DNA of 64,000 nt, taken from Flaccisagitta enflata (lineage: Eukaryota > Chaetognatha > Sagittoidea > Aphragmophora). Below are positions 26,528-37,605 of this stretch, one piece after another. The notes beneath the pieces were generated by a model. It was given only the letters and a program-made list of their open reading frames with translations, searched no databases and had not been told where the DNA came from. The position numbers and the translations under genes are program-made. The first letter of the stretch is position 1. Every line of letters begins with the position of its first letter. The DNA lies in the NCBI GenBank assembly GCA_965153355.1, contig OZ231127.1:2232001-2296000 (forward strand), written 5' to 3'.

Positions 26528-26744
26528 CAAACAAGGCCGGATACACGGCTACCGAAGTCGTGCGGTGGCAGGGATATTTGAGGTCACCAGACCATGTTGG
26601 CAGGAGCAGTGAGGTCAAAGAAATAAAATCATAAAAAAAAGTAAAGTGTGACCAACCGACCGACCAACCGACCGACCGACCAACCGACCAACCGACCAAC
26701 CGACGGACAAAGCGGGTTGTAGAGTCGCGTGCACGCGACTAAAA
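26526..26744 (-). mobile_element. GTCC element, right member of an inverted pair
   Basis: Begins CAAACAAGGCCGGATACACG directly against the end of the plus copy and ends in the hairpin AGTCGCGTGCACGCGACT. The internal tract is (CCGA/CCAA)n, a variant of the GTCC tract. Confidence 0.8.
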
Positions 26745-26848
26745 AGTTAATCTACTAATGATAATTTCATCTTTTTGTTCACAGTTTTTGTCAATCTTAG
26801 ACTGTTATTTTGTTTACTTTTGTATTCAAAGTCTTAGTTTAATATATA

Positions 26849-27046
26849 ACAAGGCCGGATACACGGCTACCCCAGTCGCGTGCGGGTGGGCAGGGGCCAT
26901 AATTGAGGTCACTCCATCATTTGGGCAGGAGCAGTGAGGCCAAAAACCGCAAAAACCCAGAAAAAAGTAAAGTGTGACGGACGGACCAACAGACGGACGG
27001 ACCGACAAAGCGTGGTGTAGAGTCGCGTAGCACGCGACTAAAAATA
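26849..27046 (-). mobile_element. GTCC element, intact reference copy
   Basis: Starts AACAAGGCCGGATACACGGC, carries GGCAGGAGCAGTGAGGCC, AAAGTAAAGTGTGACGGACG and ends AGTCGCGTAGCACGCGACT. About 198 bp, used here as the reference for interrupted copies. Confidence 0.85.
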
Positions 27047-27596
27047 ATACATCAAAGCTTCAATTAAAATTAAGAAAAAATCATATAAATAAACTGACAA
27101 TGTCACTAAATCGGGGAAAAAAATTCCTAGGGACCTGAAAATAGTGACTTTAAATCAGGTTTGGCTGTTATATCAGGTGTCGTTAAATCAGGTAAAATTA
27201 GCATTACAAAAGCCTGCAAAAATTTGGGACCAAAGAAACTTGGATGTTAAATCCAAAATGTCGTTAAATCAGGTGACGAAAAGGCGGTAGCCCACTGTAT
27301 GTTTGCTTCTGCTTCCCCTGGCCCCCTAGCCCCCCTTCCCTCCCTTTCCTCAAGTTTAAGTCATTGTGACATCATTCCCCACAAGTCTAATTCATTCTGC
27401 CGGCTTGTGGCTATTCCAGCTTTCAATTTTGAACCCATGTCCTTCCTCGTTTTCTTTCCTATGACCTTGTCTGTCATTCATTTGACTTTTACTTTTCCCT
27501 TCTTCAAGATCGTCGACATATTTTCCTTATTCTTCCTCTACATTTTTGTTCCTTTACCATTTCCATTTTTCTCCATCCCCTGTTTTTTGCTTTCAG

Positions 27597-27793
27597 TCGC
27601 GTGCTACGCGACTCTACACCCTGCTTTGTCGGTCCGTCCATCGGCCCGTCCATCAGTCCGGCCCACCGTCCGTCACACTTTACTTTTTTGGCGATAATGG
27701 GGGTTTTGGCCTTATTGCTCCTGCCCAAATGTTCCACTGACCTCAATTATGGCCCCTGCCCACGCGCACGCGACTAGGGTAGCCATGTATCCA
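27597..27793 (+). mobile_element. GTCC element
   Basis: Hairpin tip AGTCGCGTGCTACGCGACT; GGTCCGTCCATCGGCCCGTC tract; the terminal CCGGCC is altered to CCAACATT, so the 3' tip is damaged. 27298-27596 and 27794-28105 are noncoding. Confidence 0.8.
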
Positions 27794-28105
27794 ACATTAT
27801 CAACTAAGGAAGCCGTGAATTAAATCCGGCGTTTTTTTCTACATCTACTTTCACCGTAATTTTTTTATGATGAATTTCACTCTGCTTAGTATAGTTTTCA
27901 CGTACATGATGCTCTCTGTCCTCATGTGACTTGAGTTTGCATGTTTCCAGTCTTGTTAAAATTGGTTTGTTCTTCTTAGCTGTAGAAAAAAAAGCTCTTA
28001 ATTCGCCTTTTGTCTGAAATTAGACGTTTGCTGCTTTATTGCTTTTTTCCTTTGCTCATTTCCTTTCTTTGATCAGGTTCTTGGTTATCCTTCTTCTTTT
28101 ATGGT

Positions 28106-28620
28106 TGGGTACATGCGGCTTTGTTAGTCGGTGTACCAGTTGATTGGTCTATTTGTTACCCCCCCTCCCGGCTTTGTTTGTCGGTGTATCTGTTGATTGG
28201 TCTATTTCTTACCGCACCCGCCAACTCACGGCTGTGTTAGTCCGTGTACTAGTTGATAGGTCTATTGGTTACCCCCCCCCTCCCGGCTTTGTTAGTCGGT
28301 GTACCAGTTGATTGGTATATTTGTTCCCCCCCCCTCCCAGCTTTGTTAGTCCATGTTCCAGTTGATTGGTCTATTTCTTACCGCACCCCCCAACTCACGG
28401 CTTTGTTAGTCCGTGTAACAGTTGATAGGTCTATTTGTTACCCCCCCCCGGCTTTGTTAGTCGGTGTACCAGTTGATTGGTCTATTTCTTACGGCACCTC
28501 CCAGCTCACGGCTTTGTTAGTTGGTGTACCAGTTGATTGGTCTATTTGTTACCCCCTCCTCCCGGCTTTGTTAGTCGGTGTATCAGTTGATTGGTCTATT
28601 TCTTACCCCACCCCCACTCC
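28106..28620. repeat. ~55-bp minisatellite, about 9 copies
   Basis: The unit GGCTTTGTTAGTCGGTGTAC plus CAGTTGATTGGTCTATTT, with a variable C-rich spacer (ACCCCCCCC or ACCGCACCC). Spacer length varies, so there is no stable frame. Confidence 0.9.
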
Positions 28621-28749
28621 TGTTTCACTTTTTTGTGTTTGTCCGCAGGCAATTTTCAGGCTACACTGGCGCTGGTTCTGTGCACCGGTCCAATGAATAA
28701 AATATGCATCATTTCTCTTGCCAACCCATATACATTATTGTACCTGCAC

Positions 28750-29600
28750 AGGACTAGGGTAACCATACCCGCACGTGACTAGCCACTAGGGTAACCATAG
28801 CTGCTGGCGACTGGGGTAACCATACCCGCATGAGACAGGGGTAACCGTACCGGCATGTAACTAATGTAATCGCATCCACACGCGACTAGGGTAACCGAAC
28901 TCGCACATGACAAGTGTAATCGCACCCGCAGGCAATTAGGGTAACCACACTCGCACATGACAAGTGTAACTGCACCCACATGCAACTAGGGTAACCATAC
29001 CCACATGTTACTAATGTAATCGCACCTACATACGACTAGGGTAACCACACTCGCACATGACAAGTGTAATCGCACCCGCACGCGACTAGGGTAACCACAC
29101 TCGCACATGAAAAGTGTAATCGCACCCGCACGCAACTAGGGTAACCACACTCGCACATGACAAGTGTAATTGCACCCGCACACGACCAGGGTAGCCACAC
29201 TCGCACATGACAAGCATAATCAGACCCGCACGCTATCAGGGTAACCACACTCGCACATGACAAGTGTAATCAGACCCGCACGCTACTAGGGTAACCACAA
29301 TCGCACATGACAAGTGTAATTGCACCCGCAAGCGACTAGGGTAACCACACTCGCACATGACAAGTGTAATCAGACCCGCACGCTACTAGGGTAACCACAA
29401 TCGCACAGGACAAGTGTAATCGCACCCGCACGCAACTAGGGTAACCACACTCGCACATGACAAGTGTAATTGCACCCGCACGCTACTAGGGTAACCACAC
29501 TCGCACATGACAAGTGTAATCGGACCCGCTCGCAACTACGGTAACCACACTCGCACATGACAAGTGTAATTGCACCCGCAAGCGACTAGGGTAACCATGA
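28750..29600. repeat. 50-bp satellite derived from a GTCC-element end
   Basis: About sixteen copies at exactly 50-bp spacing of CACCCGCACGCGACTAGGGT plus AACCACACTCGCACATGACA and AGTGTAATCG. The CCCGCACGCGACT.GGGTA part is the terminal sequence of the GTCC elements. The first copies (28750-28860) are the most irregular. Confidence 0.9.
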
Positions 29601-29694
29601 CTCAAGCTTTGTTCCTCTGTTTGCTTTTCATTTCCTTTTCCGGCCGTTTTCCATTTCTATCTTTGCAGTTTTCATTTCATTCTTGTGAACCCTC

Positions 29695-30150
29695 TCTTTG
29701 TCTTTGTCTTTGCCTTTGTCTTTGTCTTTTTCCATGTCTTTGTCATTGTGTATGTCTCTGCCTTGCCTTTGCCTCTGTCTCTGCCTTGATATTTGTCTTT
29801 ATTTCTGCTTTTGCTCTGTATTTGTATACATCTTTGTCTCTGCCTTTGACTTGTCTTTGTTTTAGTCTACGTCGTTGTCTTTGTCTTTGTCTGTGTCTTT
29901 GCCACTGTCCGTGTCTTTGCCACTGTCTTTGTCTTTGTCGTTGTTTTTTTCTTTGTCTTTGTCTTTGTCTCTGTCTTTGTCTTTGTCTTTCAGTCTACGT
30001 CTCTGTCTGTGTCGATGCCACTCTTCTTGCCTCTGTCCTTGCCTTTTTCCTTGCCCTTGCCTTTTTTTCTGCCTTTGCTCTGTCTTTGTCTTCGTCTTTG
30101 TCTCTGCTTTTATCTTTGTGTCTGCCTCAGCGTTTTTGTTCTTCTCATTC
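29695..30150. repeat. Hexamer array (TCTTTG)n
   Basis: Degenerate TCTTTG/TCTGCC hexamers for about 450 bp. 30151-30414 is pyrimidine-rich, with a short CT block at 30358-30380. Confidence 0.9.
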
Positions 30151-30414
30151 CTAACCATATTGCATTTCCCCCCCCCCCCCACCTCCTTTTCGTTTCTTGT
30201 GCTCTTTCACCTTGTCCTGTAAGCCATTCCCGAAATTGCCTCTTCACGTCATTTGTTTTTCCACATCTTACTTTTATCTCTTTCTTTGCCTGCCTCTTTC
30301 TGTCTCACGGTTTTTCTTTTCTTTCTTTCTGTCTGTCTCTGTCCGACTAACTGAAGCTCTCTCTCTTTCTCTCTCTCTCGCTCACAAACACACAATCTGT
30401 CTCTTCTGTTTGTA

Positions 30415-30613
30415 GTCGCGTGCACGTGACTCTAAACCCCGCATTGTCCGTCCGTCGGTCTGTCCGTCACACTTTACCTTTGTTTATCATTTTTATTTTT
30501 TAAAAGTCATTTTATGTTATTCAAGAGTACATTAAGTCCTTCTAAGTTATTAAAAATCATTCTATGTCAATCTCAAAGTCTCGCACGCGACTTATAGGTG
30601 TTGGCCTTGTTTG
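30415..30613 (+). mobile_element. GTCC-related element, second subtype, intact
   Basis: The hairpin tip AGTCGCGTGCACGTGACT and GTCCGTCCGTCGGTCTGTCC are followed by AAGTCATT-type repeats, ending CGCACGCGACTTATAGGTGT and TGGCCTTGTTT. It is the intact counterpart of the interrupted copy at 18.2-19.06 kb. Confidence 0.75.
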
Positions 30614-30861
30614 TTTTCACTCTATTGTGAGTGATTACTTAAGTGTTTATATGTTTACTTTAGTCTACATATGTTTGTCTCTCAAAGAACAAAAGTAATT
30701 GCCTCTCCTTGAGAACATGAGAAATTATTATTCAATGCAATAAGATTTTATGGAAGTTCTAAAAGCCTTGGAAGGCGGACGCACTGGAAGTACTGGTCCA
30801 GTACGAAGGTTTAGCTTATCGCTGGATTGACTACAGTCATGTTGATTTTAGAATTATCATA

Positions 30862-31459
30862 CCACGCGAATAAAAAAAAAGACGCACCTCTTCATTTATA
30901 GACAAAGAAGACAGAAAAAATTATCAAAAAATTTTTTGTTCAAGCGATTTTGAATTTTCTTTCAATCTAGACCAAACTCAGGTCTGTATCTCAAACCGTT
31001 AAAAAGTTACAGCCTTACAAAGTCAACCACTATTTTGAGCACATGACAAATACTAAATTATTGAAAAAAATGTTTGTTTTTTCTATATCCAATGAAAAGG
31101 CTTGCAAAAAGTTTTTGAGCATTTTTCAGACAAAATGATTTTTAAGATTTTCAAATTTTCTTTCATTCTAGACCAATCCCAAGTCTGTATCTCAAACGGT
31201 TTAAAAGTTACAGCTCATCAAAGTGAAACACTAGTTATCTTGAATTTTTTTCTCTTCTAGAAATGTGAAAACAATTTTTGATTGTTTTTACGCTTTTTTT
31301 TACCACGCATAAACGCCTTAAGATTAAGAACTTTTTCTTTTTGATCCTGAAAGCTTAAAAACTAGGCTTTCCAATGGTGCAAATCATTTTACTGGAAATC
31401 AATGACAAAATGGCTAAAATGGTTATTTAAGAATGCGTCTTTTTTATTGATTCGCGTGG
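30862..31459. mobile_element. 598-bp DNA transposon with CCACGCG ends
   Basis: Left end CCACGCGAATAAAAAAAAAG then ACGCA; inverted right end TGCGTCTTTTTTATTGATTC then GCGTGG; TA on both sides. An internal motif with TATCTCAAACSGTTAAAAG occurs twice (about 30990 and 31190). Related ends occur at 42.6 and 46.3 kb. No transposase is visible. 31460-31636 is noncoding. Confidence 0.8.
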
Positions 31460-31636
31460 TAAAACTTGAGTTAATCAAACAGCTAGATTCGTTCACGGTT
31501 ACGCGAAAACCTGACATGGCACGATAAAAACTGGACATTGTGCCAAAAATAGATCTGTCAAAAAATCAGTTTTCACCAGTGTTGACGTAACCACCCCCTC
31601 CCTCCTCTTTACAGCTGGCACGCTTTCCTTTTTCTC

Positions 31637-31670
31637 TGCGTCTCTCACTGTCTCTGTCTCTGTCTGTCTG

Positions 31671-31722
<52 letters not shown>
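31637..31722. repeat. (CT)n microsatellite
   Basis: GTCT-containing start followed by pure CT. Confidence 0.95.
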
Positions 31723-31728
<6 letters not shown>

Positions 31729-31891
31729 ATCCAATTTTGTTCCACGATGGTTATCTCCAGAAGCCAAGTCTGAAATTGTTAGTGTTGAAATTGTCCCTTA
31801 AGAGGCAAAAGATGCGCAGACAACCACTCCCCTCATATGAATAGCTTCTGCATATGGATTTGGCGCTTCTTAATTTCGACGACACACAGAG

Positions 31892-31896
<5 letters not shown>

Positions 31897-31981
<85 letters not shown>

Positions 31982-32016
31982 TAGACAGACAGACAGACAG
32001 ACAGATAGAGATAGAG
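31897..32016. repeat. Compound (GA)n(GACA)n microsatellite
   Basis: About 70 bp of GA and then GACA/GATA tetramers. Confidence 0.95.
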
Positions 32017-32173
32017 AAACATATAGGGACATAGACAGAGAAAGAGAACATAAACAAAAGTCAAATGCCTGTCAGACATACAGTAAACACTCCATTTAAA
32101 ATTTCATTTAGCATTTAACATTCCAGTTGAATTTCATCTCTTTGTTTGCCATTTATATTTCTTTATCTGCTTA

Positions 32174-32433
32174 GGGGGCGTTTCTAGTCAATGACGATCG
32201 CGTTTTGAAAGGACCACTCGGTCGCTCGCTACGTTCGTTGGCTCGCACCGCTCACTCGCTCCGCAGCGCTCCGCTTCGCTTCGCTCGCTACGCTTGCTCG
32301 CTCCATTAACGGGCTCGCTCACTCACTCCGCTCACTCCCTCGTGGGGAAATTAAAATTTTTGAATATGAGTTCATGCTGTGATCGCGTTTCACCGGATCA
32401 AACGCGTTTTTCACCTTCACCAGAAACACGCCC
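32174..32433. mobile_element. PIF/Harbinger-like MITE with TTA duplication
   Basis: TTA precedes GGGGGCGTTTCTAGTCAA and follows the inverted end TTCACCAGAAACACGCCC. Ends with GGG..GTTTCT and a 3-bp TTA/TWA duplication are characteristic of PIF/Harbinger elements (family knowledge). The interior is a CGCTCGCT/CTCCGCT-rich stretch. 260 bp, noncoding. Confidence 0.75.
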
Positions 32434-32702
32434 TTAGTAGATTTTCCGCTTATTTGTCAGATGCGCGTTCTTGACCTTTGATACTTCAACATTCCTTCCC
32501 CCTCGCCAGAGTCAAAACAATTTAATTGAAAGGGACAGAATTTCGACGAATGACAAGACAGCAAGACAGAGGAAGAGACACTAATTGGTGCCGGCCTGTG
32601 GACCGAGAGAACTGCCTTAAAATGGGCCGGGTTGAAGTTGAATACACCAGCAATCTCTGATTCTATTTCAAAGCGGCAGACTTGATACTGACCCGACCAC
32701 TT

Positions 32703-32739
32703 ACTTCTCTCTCTCTCTTTCTCTTTCTCTCTCTTTCTT

Positions 32740-32778
<39 letters not shown>
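32703..32778. repeat. (CT)n with CTTT interruptions
   Basis: CT and CTTT units. 32434-32702 is noncoding. Confidence 0.93.
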
Positions 32779-32779
<1 letters not shown>

Positions 32780-32823
32780 AGGCCTCAAGAGCGAGTCGTC
32801 TATGCAATGGCACGATATCAACT

Positions 32824-34300
32824 TCAATGGTGATAGAGGATGATTGAAGGGGTGATAGAGGATGATTGAAGGGGTGATAGAGGATAATTGATGGGATGAT
32901 AGAGGGTGATTGAAGGGGTGATACAGAATACTTGAAGGGGTGATAGGGGATGATTGAAGGGGTGATAGAGGATAATTAAAGGGGTGAAAAAGAATAATTG
33001 AAGGAGTGATAGAGGATGATTGAAGGGGTGATATAGAATAATTGAAGGGGTGATAGAGGATGATTGAAGGGGTGATAGAGGATGATTGAAGGGGTGATAG
33101 AGGGTGATTGAAGGGGTGATAGAGGATGATCGAAGGGGTGATAGAGGATGATTGAAGGGGTGATAGAGAATAGTTGAAGGGGTGATAGGGGATGATTGAA
33201 GGGGTGATAGAGGATAATTAAAGGGGTGATAGAGGATAATTGAAGGGGTGATAGAGGATAATTGATGGGGTGATAAAGGATGATTGAAGGGGTGATAGAG
33301 GATGATTGAAGGGGTGATAGAGGGTGATCGAAAGGGTGATAGAGAATAATTGAAGGGGTGATAGAGGATGATTGAAGGGCTGATAGAAGATGATTGAAGG
33401 GGTGATAGAGGATGATTGAAGGGGTGATAGAGGGTGATCAAAGGGGTGATAGAGGGTGATTGAAGGGGTGATAGAGGGTGATCGAAGGGGTGATAGAGAA
33501 TAATTGAAGGAGTGATAGAGGATGATTGAAGGGGTGATAGAGGATAATTGAAGGGGTGATAGAGGATGGTTGAAGGGGTGATAGAGGATAATTGAAGGGG
33601 TGATAGAGGGTGATCAAAGGGGTGATAGAGGGTGATTGAAGGGGTGATAGAGGATGATTGAAGGGGTGATAGAGGATAATTGAAGGGGTGATAGAGGATG
33701 ATTGAAGGGGTGATAGAATGGGATTGAAGGGATGATAGAGGATAATCGAAGGGGTGATAGAGGATAATTGAAGGGGTGATAGAGGATAATTGAAGGGGTG
33801 ATAAAGGGTGATCAAAGCGGTGATAGAGGGTGATTGAAGGGGTGATAGAGGATGATTGAAGGGGTGATAGAGGATAATTGAAGGGATGATAGAGGATGAT
33901 TGAAGGGGTGATAGAAAATAATTGAAGGGGTGTTAGAGGATGATTGAAGGGGTGATAGAGGATAATTGAAGGGGTGATAGAGAATAATTGAAGGAGTGAT
34001 AGAGGATGATTAATGGGGTGATAGAGGGTGATCGAAGGGGTGATAGAGGGTGATTGAAGGGGTGATAGAGGGTGATTGAAGGGGTGATAGAGGATGATTG
34101 AAGGGGTGATAGAAAGTGATTGTAGGAGTGATAGAGGGTGATTGATGGGGTGATAGAGGATGATTGAAGGGGTGATAGAGGATGATTGAAGGGCTGATAG
34201 AGGGTGATCGAAGGGGTGATAGAGGGTGATTGAAGGGGGTGATAAAATGTCATATTGAGGATGATAGAGGGGGATTGAAGGGGTCATAGAATGCCATTGA
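32824..34300. repeat. 22-bp minisatellite, about 66 copies
   Basis: The unit is AGGATGATTGAAGGGGTGAT followed by AG, nearly perfect over 1.47 kb. The minus strand is open for 487 codons because three units (66 bp) make a 22-residue cycle without a stop. Substitutions hit all codon positions and unit boundaries shift little. I regard it as a satellite, not a gene. Confidence 0.92.
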
Positions 34301-34626
34301 AGGGATGAAAATGAATATTTTTTATGTTTAAACTTTCAGAGAGAAAAAAAACTGTCAATTTGATGGCTTTATATGAATTCGCGATGCGGCAACGTAAAAC
34401 GTTTTGTGTTATTGAGATCGTGAAATTTGATTTTAAACTAAGCAAGTTATTGAGTCAGTGAGAAATGGAGATTTTTTCTACACATCAACATCATAAACAA
34501 TTTCCGCAGAATCATAAACCCTTGAAAAAATCGTTCTCATGAAAGTTTTGGCACTGAACCATTTAATGGGATCGCTGACTTTAAGTGCTTTTTTCCAGTC
34601 CATCAATATGTGACAGCTGGAAAAGG

Positions 34627-34757
<131 letters not shown>

Positions 34758-34853
34758 AGATGGGGGGGGGGAAGTGATTGCTTTAACAATTAATCGTTAT
34801 CGAAGTTCGCTTTAAAAGATGGAGAAACACTTTCGAAATGCAAAGAAACCGCA

Positions 34854-35370
34854 GTGATGTCGATGTTACGTTGCATCAATGTTGTTTTGGCATAAAGGTT
34901 GTACTGACCTCAATGTTGCAGTCACATCAATTTTGTGCTGGCTTCAATCTTTCAGTAACAACAATGTTGCACTGGCATCAATGTTGTACTGGCCTCAATG
35001 TTGCAATAGCATCAATGTTATACCGCCTTGAATGTTATACCGGCATCAATGTTGTGCTGGCATTGATGTTGCAGTGGAATAATTTTGTATAGGCATCAAT
35101 GTTGATTTGGCATCAATGGCCAAGCAGTGGCAATGATGCTTCAGTGGCTTTGATAATGCAGTGGCAATGATGCTGCAGTGGCATTGATAATGCAACGGCA
35201 ACAATGTTGTACTAGCATCAATGTTGTACTGGTGTCAATCTTGCTGTGGCAACAATGTTGTACTGGCATCAATGTTGTACTGACATCAATGTTGTACTTG
35301 CGTATATTTTGCAGTGACAATGATGTTGCAGTGGCATTGATAATGCAGTGGCAACGATGTTGCACAAGTC
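34854..35370. repeat. ~16-bp minisatellite around GCATCAATGTTGTACTG
   Basis: Imperfect units GCATCAATGTTGTACTG and GCAATGATGTTGCAGTG for about 500 bp. 35371-35710 is noncoding with a short CT run at 35603-35625. Confidence 0.85.
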
Positions 35371-35710
35371 GGGTCAGTAATCCCTGAAACACTTAACAGC
35401 GAGACTGTAACGAGATTGTATTTGAGGAAACCTAAAACACCTATAACGGATATAAGTTTGAAAATATCAAATTACAACATACCCCTTAAAGTTAGATGGA
35501 TGATCAAACGCCTAAAGAGGGTTCTCCGTCTACTGAACATGATACAACATTTAAATTCTTAACGGCGCTGAAACTATTGTAGAAGGAAGCCAAGTTTTCC
35601 CTTCTCTCTCTCTCTCTCTCTCTCTCCGGAGTTTCGGGTCATAAGGTCTGAATCGCTCCCATATTAAGCTCTCTCTGATTAGACACCCGCGATTCTTGCT
35701 TCTCTAAAGG

Positions 35711-36440
35711 GCAACCAAGGAGGCACATTGTTTTTCAATTGCCCAAAATGGCGCTCTTAAGGGCAGGCACTCTTGGTCTAAATTGCTTCATAGCAACCAA
35801 TGAGACACATTGTTTTTCATTTGCCCAAATTGGCGCTCTAAAGGGCAGGCAATTTTGGTCTAAATTTTTCCATAGCAACCAAGGAGACACATTGTTTTTC
35901 ATTTTCCCAAAATGGCGCTTGTAAGGGCAGGTACTTTTGGTTTAAATTGCTTCATAGCAACCAAGGAGGCACATCGTTTTTCAATTGCCGAAAATGGCGC
36001 TCTTAAGGGCCGGCACTCTTGGTCTAAAATGCTTCAGAGCAACCAAGGAGGCACATTGTTTTTCCTTTCCCCAAATTGGCGCTCTAAAGGGCAGGCAATT
36101 CTGGTCTAAATTTTTCCATAGCAACCAAGGAGACACATTGTTTTTCATTTTCCCAAAATGGCGCTTGTAAGGGCAGGTACTTTTGGTTTAAATTGCTTCA
36201 TAGCAACCAAGGAGGCACATTGTTTTTCAATCGCCAAAAATGGCGCTCTTAAGGGCAGGCACTCTTGGTCTAAAATGCTTCATAGCAACCAAGGAGGCAT
36301 ATTGTTTTTCAATTGCCCAAAATGGCGCTCTTAAGGGCATGTATTTTTGGTCTTAACTGCTCCAATAGGCAACCAAGGAGGCACACTGTTTTTCATTCAC
36401 CCAATATGGCACTTTTTGTCTGAACTGTTCTTAAGGGCAG
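35711..36440. repeat. 82-bp minisatellite, about 9 copies
   Basis: GCAACCAAGGAGGCACATTG starts each unit at 35711, 35793, 35875, 35957, 36039, 36121 and so on (82-bp period), with AAATGGCGCTCTTAAGGGCA inside. Alternating variants (GCTCTTAAGGG and GCTCTAAAGGG) suggest a higher-order pattern of about four units. Confidence 0.92.
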
Positions 36441-36599
36441 GCACATTGATTTATATACATCCAAGATAATGCCTGCACTTTTTAATACTCCCGTTGGAAA
36501 GTCAAAAAGCTCCTTTGATGTATAATAATCAAAGTAAATAAATGTCATAAAGCAATCATACATTCATCCGCTCAAAATGGTCCCTCTTGTTCCCGTTTT

Positions 36600-36712
36600 T
36601 AGTCGCGTGCACGCGACTCTACAACCCACTCTGTCCGTCTGTCGGTCGGTCGGTCGGTGACACTTTGCTTTTTCGCCGCTCCTGCCCACCCGCACGCGAC
36701 TTGTTTTAGAAA
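36600..36712 (+). mobile_element. GTCC element, internally deleted
   Basis: Hairpin tip AGTCGCGTGCACGCGACT and a GTCGGTCGGTCGG tract pass directly to GCTCCTGCCCACCCGCACGC. Only about 110 bp remain. Confidence 0.75.
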
Positions 36713-36845
36713 CAAGTTACTAGCCAGACAAGAACCCTCTCACTTGCCAGACAAGAAACCACTCACTAGCCGGCCTAGTGACAAGTTGCTAGCCAGACTA
36801 GAACTTATTAACTAACCAGACAAAAACCCACTCACTAGCCAGACT
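36713..36845. repeat. ~37-bp tandem repeat around CTAGCCAGAC
   Basis: CACTAGCCAGACAAGAACC-type units occur four to five times. 36846-36977 is unique. Confidence 0.75.
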
Positions 36846-36977
36846 AGAATTAAAGCCATTTACTTGTGTCAACATCGTTGGCGATCGTGAAAATGACGGT
36901 TTGGCTGACTTACATACTGACCCGGGAGATGGTTCAAGACCCGCGATCAGTCACGCCGCAAACACACAATTAACACT

Positions 36978-37013
<36 letters not shown>

Positions 37014-37054
37014 CAGACAGACAGACAGAGATGGTGAGAGAGAGAGAGAGATAC
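36978..37054. repeat. (GA)n and GACA microsatellite
   Basis: Short GA, GACA, GA blocks. Confidence 0.9.
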
Positions 37055-37111
37055 GGAGCTACATGTAAAGAATAAAAAAAAACAGCGATGAAAAAGCGAA
37101 CAAAACAGAGG

Positions 37112-37495
37112 TAAGTAAAAGCAGGGCCGAGTGTGGGTGGGCAGGGGCCGTATTTGATGTCACAAGAGCATTTGGCCGGGGGTAGTTAGGCCAATGATCA
37201 CAAGAAAAAAATGTGATGGACCCACTGACCGAGGGGCGAACCGACCGATGGACGGACAGACGAAGCAGGGTCCTTCACCCCCACCTAGATTTCGACGAAG
37301 GAGGCGGCCTCCCCCTGAACCACCACCCCCTTAACCCAGGTGGTGGCCGCCGGTATGGTAATTCGTACCATTAATTCGATAATTCGACGGCGGCTCCCCA
37401 CCAACTGCCCTAGTAAAATCCGACATGCTGGTTAACAACAACAACAACAACAACAACGAAGCAGGGTGTAAAGTCGTGTAGCGCGCGAATAAAAA
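37112..37495 (-). mobile_element. GTCC element (minus) interrupted by a SINE-like insert
   Basis: GGGTGGGCAGGGGCCGTATT and a GACCGATGGACGGACAGACG tract reach ACGAAGCAGGGT. After the insert the element resumes with GTGTAAAGTCG and the tip GTGTAGCGCGCGAAT. Confidence 0.75.
37272..37455 (+). mobile_element. 184-bp SINE-like insert with 12-bp target duplication
   Basis: The insert is flanked by direct copies of ACGAAGCAGGGT (37260-37271 and 37456-37467). It starts CCTTCACCCCCACCTAGATT and ends with an (AAC)n tail of seven or so units. Size, target duplication and simple-repeat tail fit a SINE mobilised by a LINE. I could not identify a convincing tRNA-derived head with A and B boxes. Confidence 0.7.
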
Positions 37496-37605
37496 CAAGG
37501 CCGAGAAGGACAATGGGTGTGCCGGATGATTCATAAGAATGGCACGACGAATTGAACGACCAATAAACACAACCCACTTTAGTGAAGAGGTGCGTTGACC
37601 CATCA

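Larger units (their letters stand above)
25877..27297. mobile_element. TA-flanked DNA transposon relic carrying nested repeats
   Basis: The left end CAGTGGGAACCCGATTTAAC and right end (…AGCCCACTG) are flanked by TA. Near each end the sequence GTCGTTAAATC recurs, in inverted or direct orientation. Ends of the CAGTGG..CC type are typical of pogo-like Tc1/mariner transposons (family knowledge). No transposase is visible. Inside lie a GACA array and three GTCC elements, so the element is older than those insertions. Confidence 0.7.

Noticed and set aside
32824-34287. 487-codon minus-strand open frame rich in Ser, Pro, Leu and Tyr
   Set aside because: It lies entirely within a 22-bp satellite whose three-unit cycle lacks stops; the frame is a by-product of periodicity.
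35711-36440. 82-bp and other direct repeats considered as a CRISPR array
   Set aside because: Units are contiguous tandem copies with no unique spacers, and the genome is eukaryotic. The same applies to the 47-bp and 50-bp arrays.
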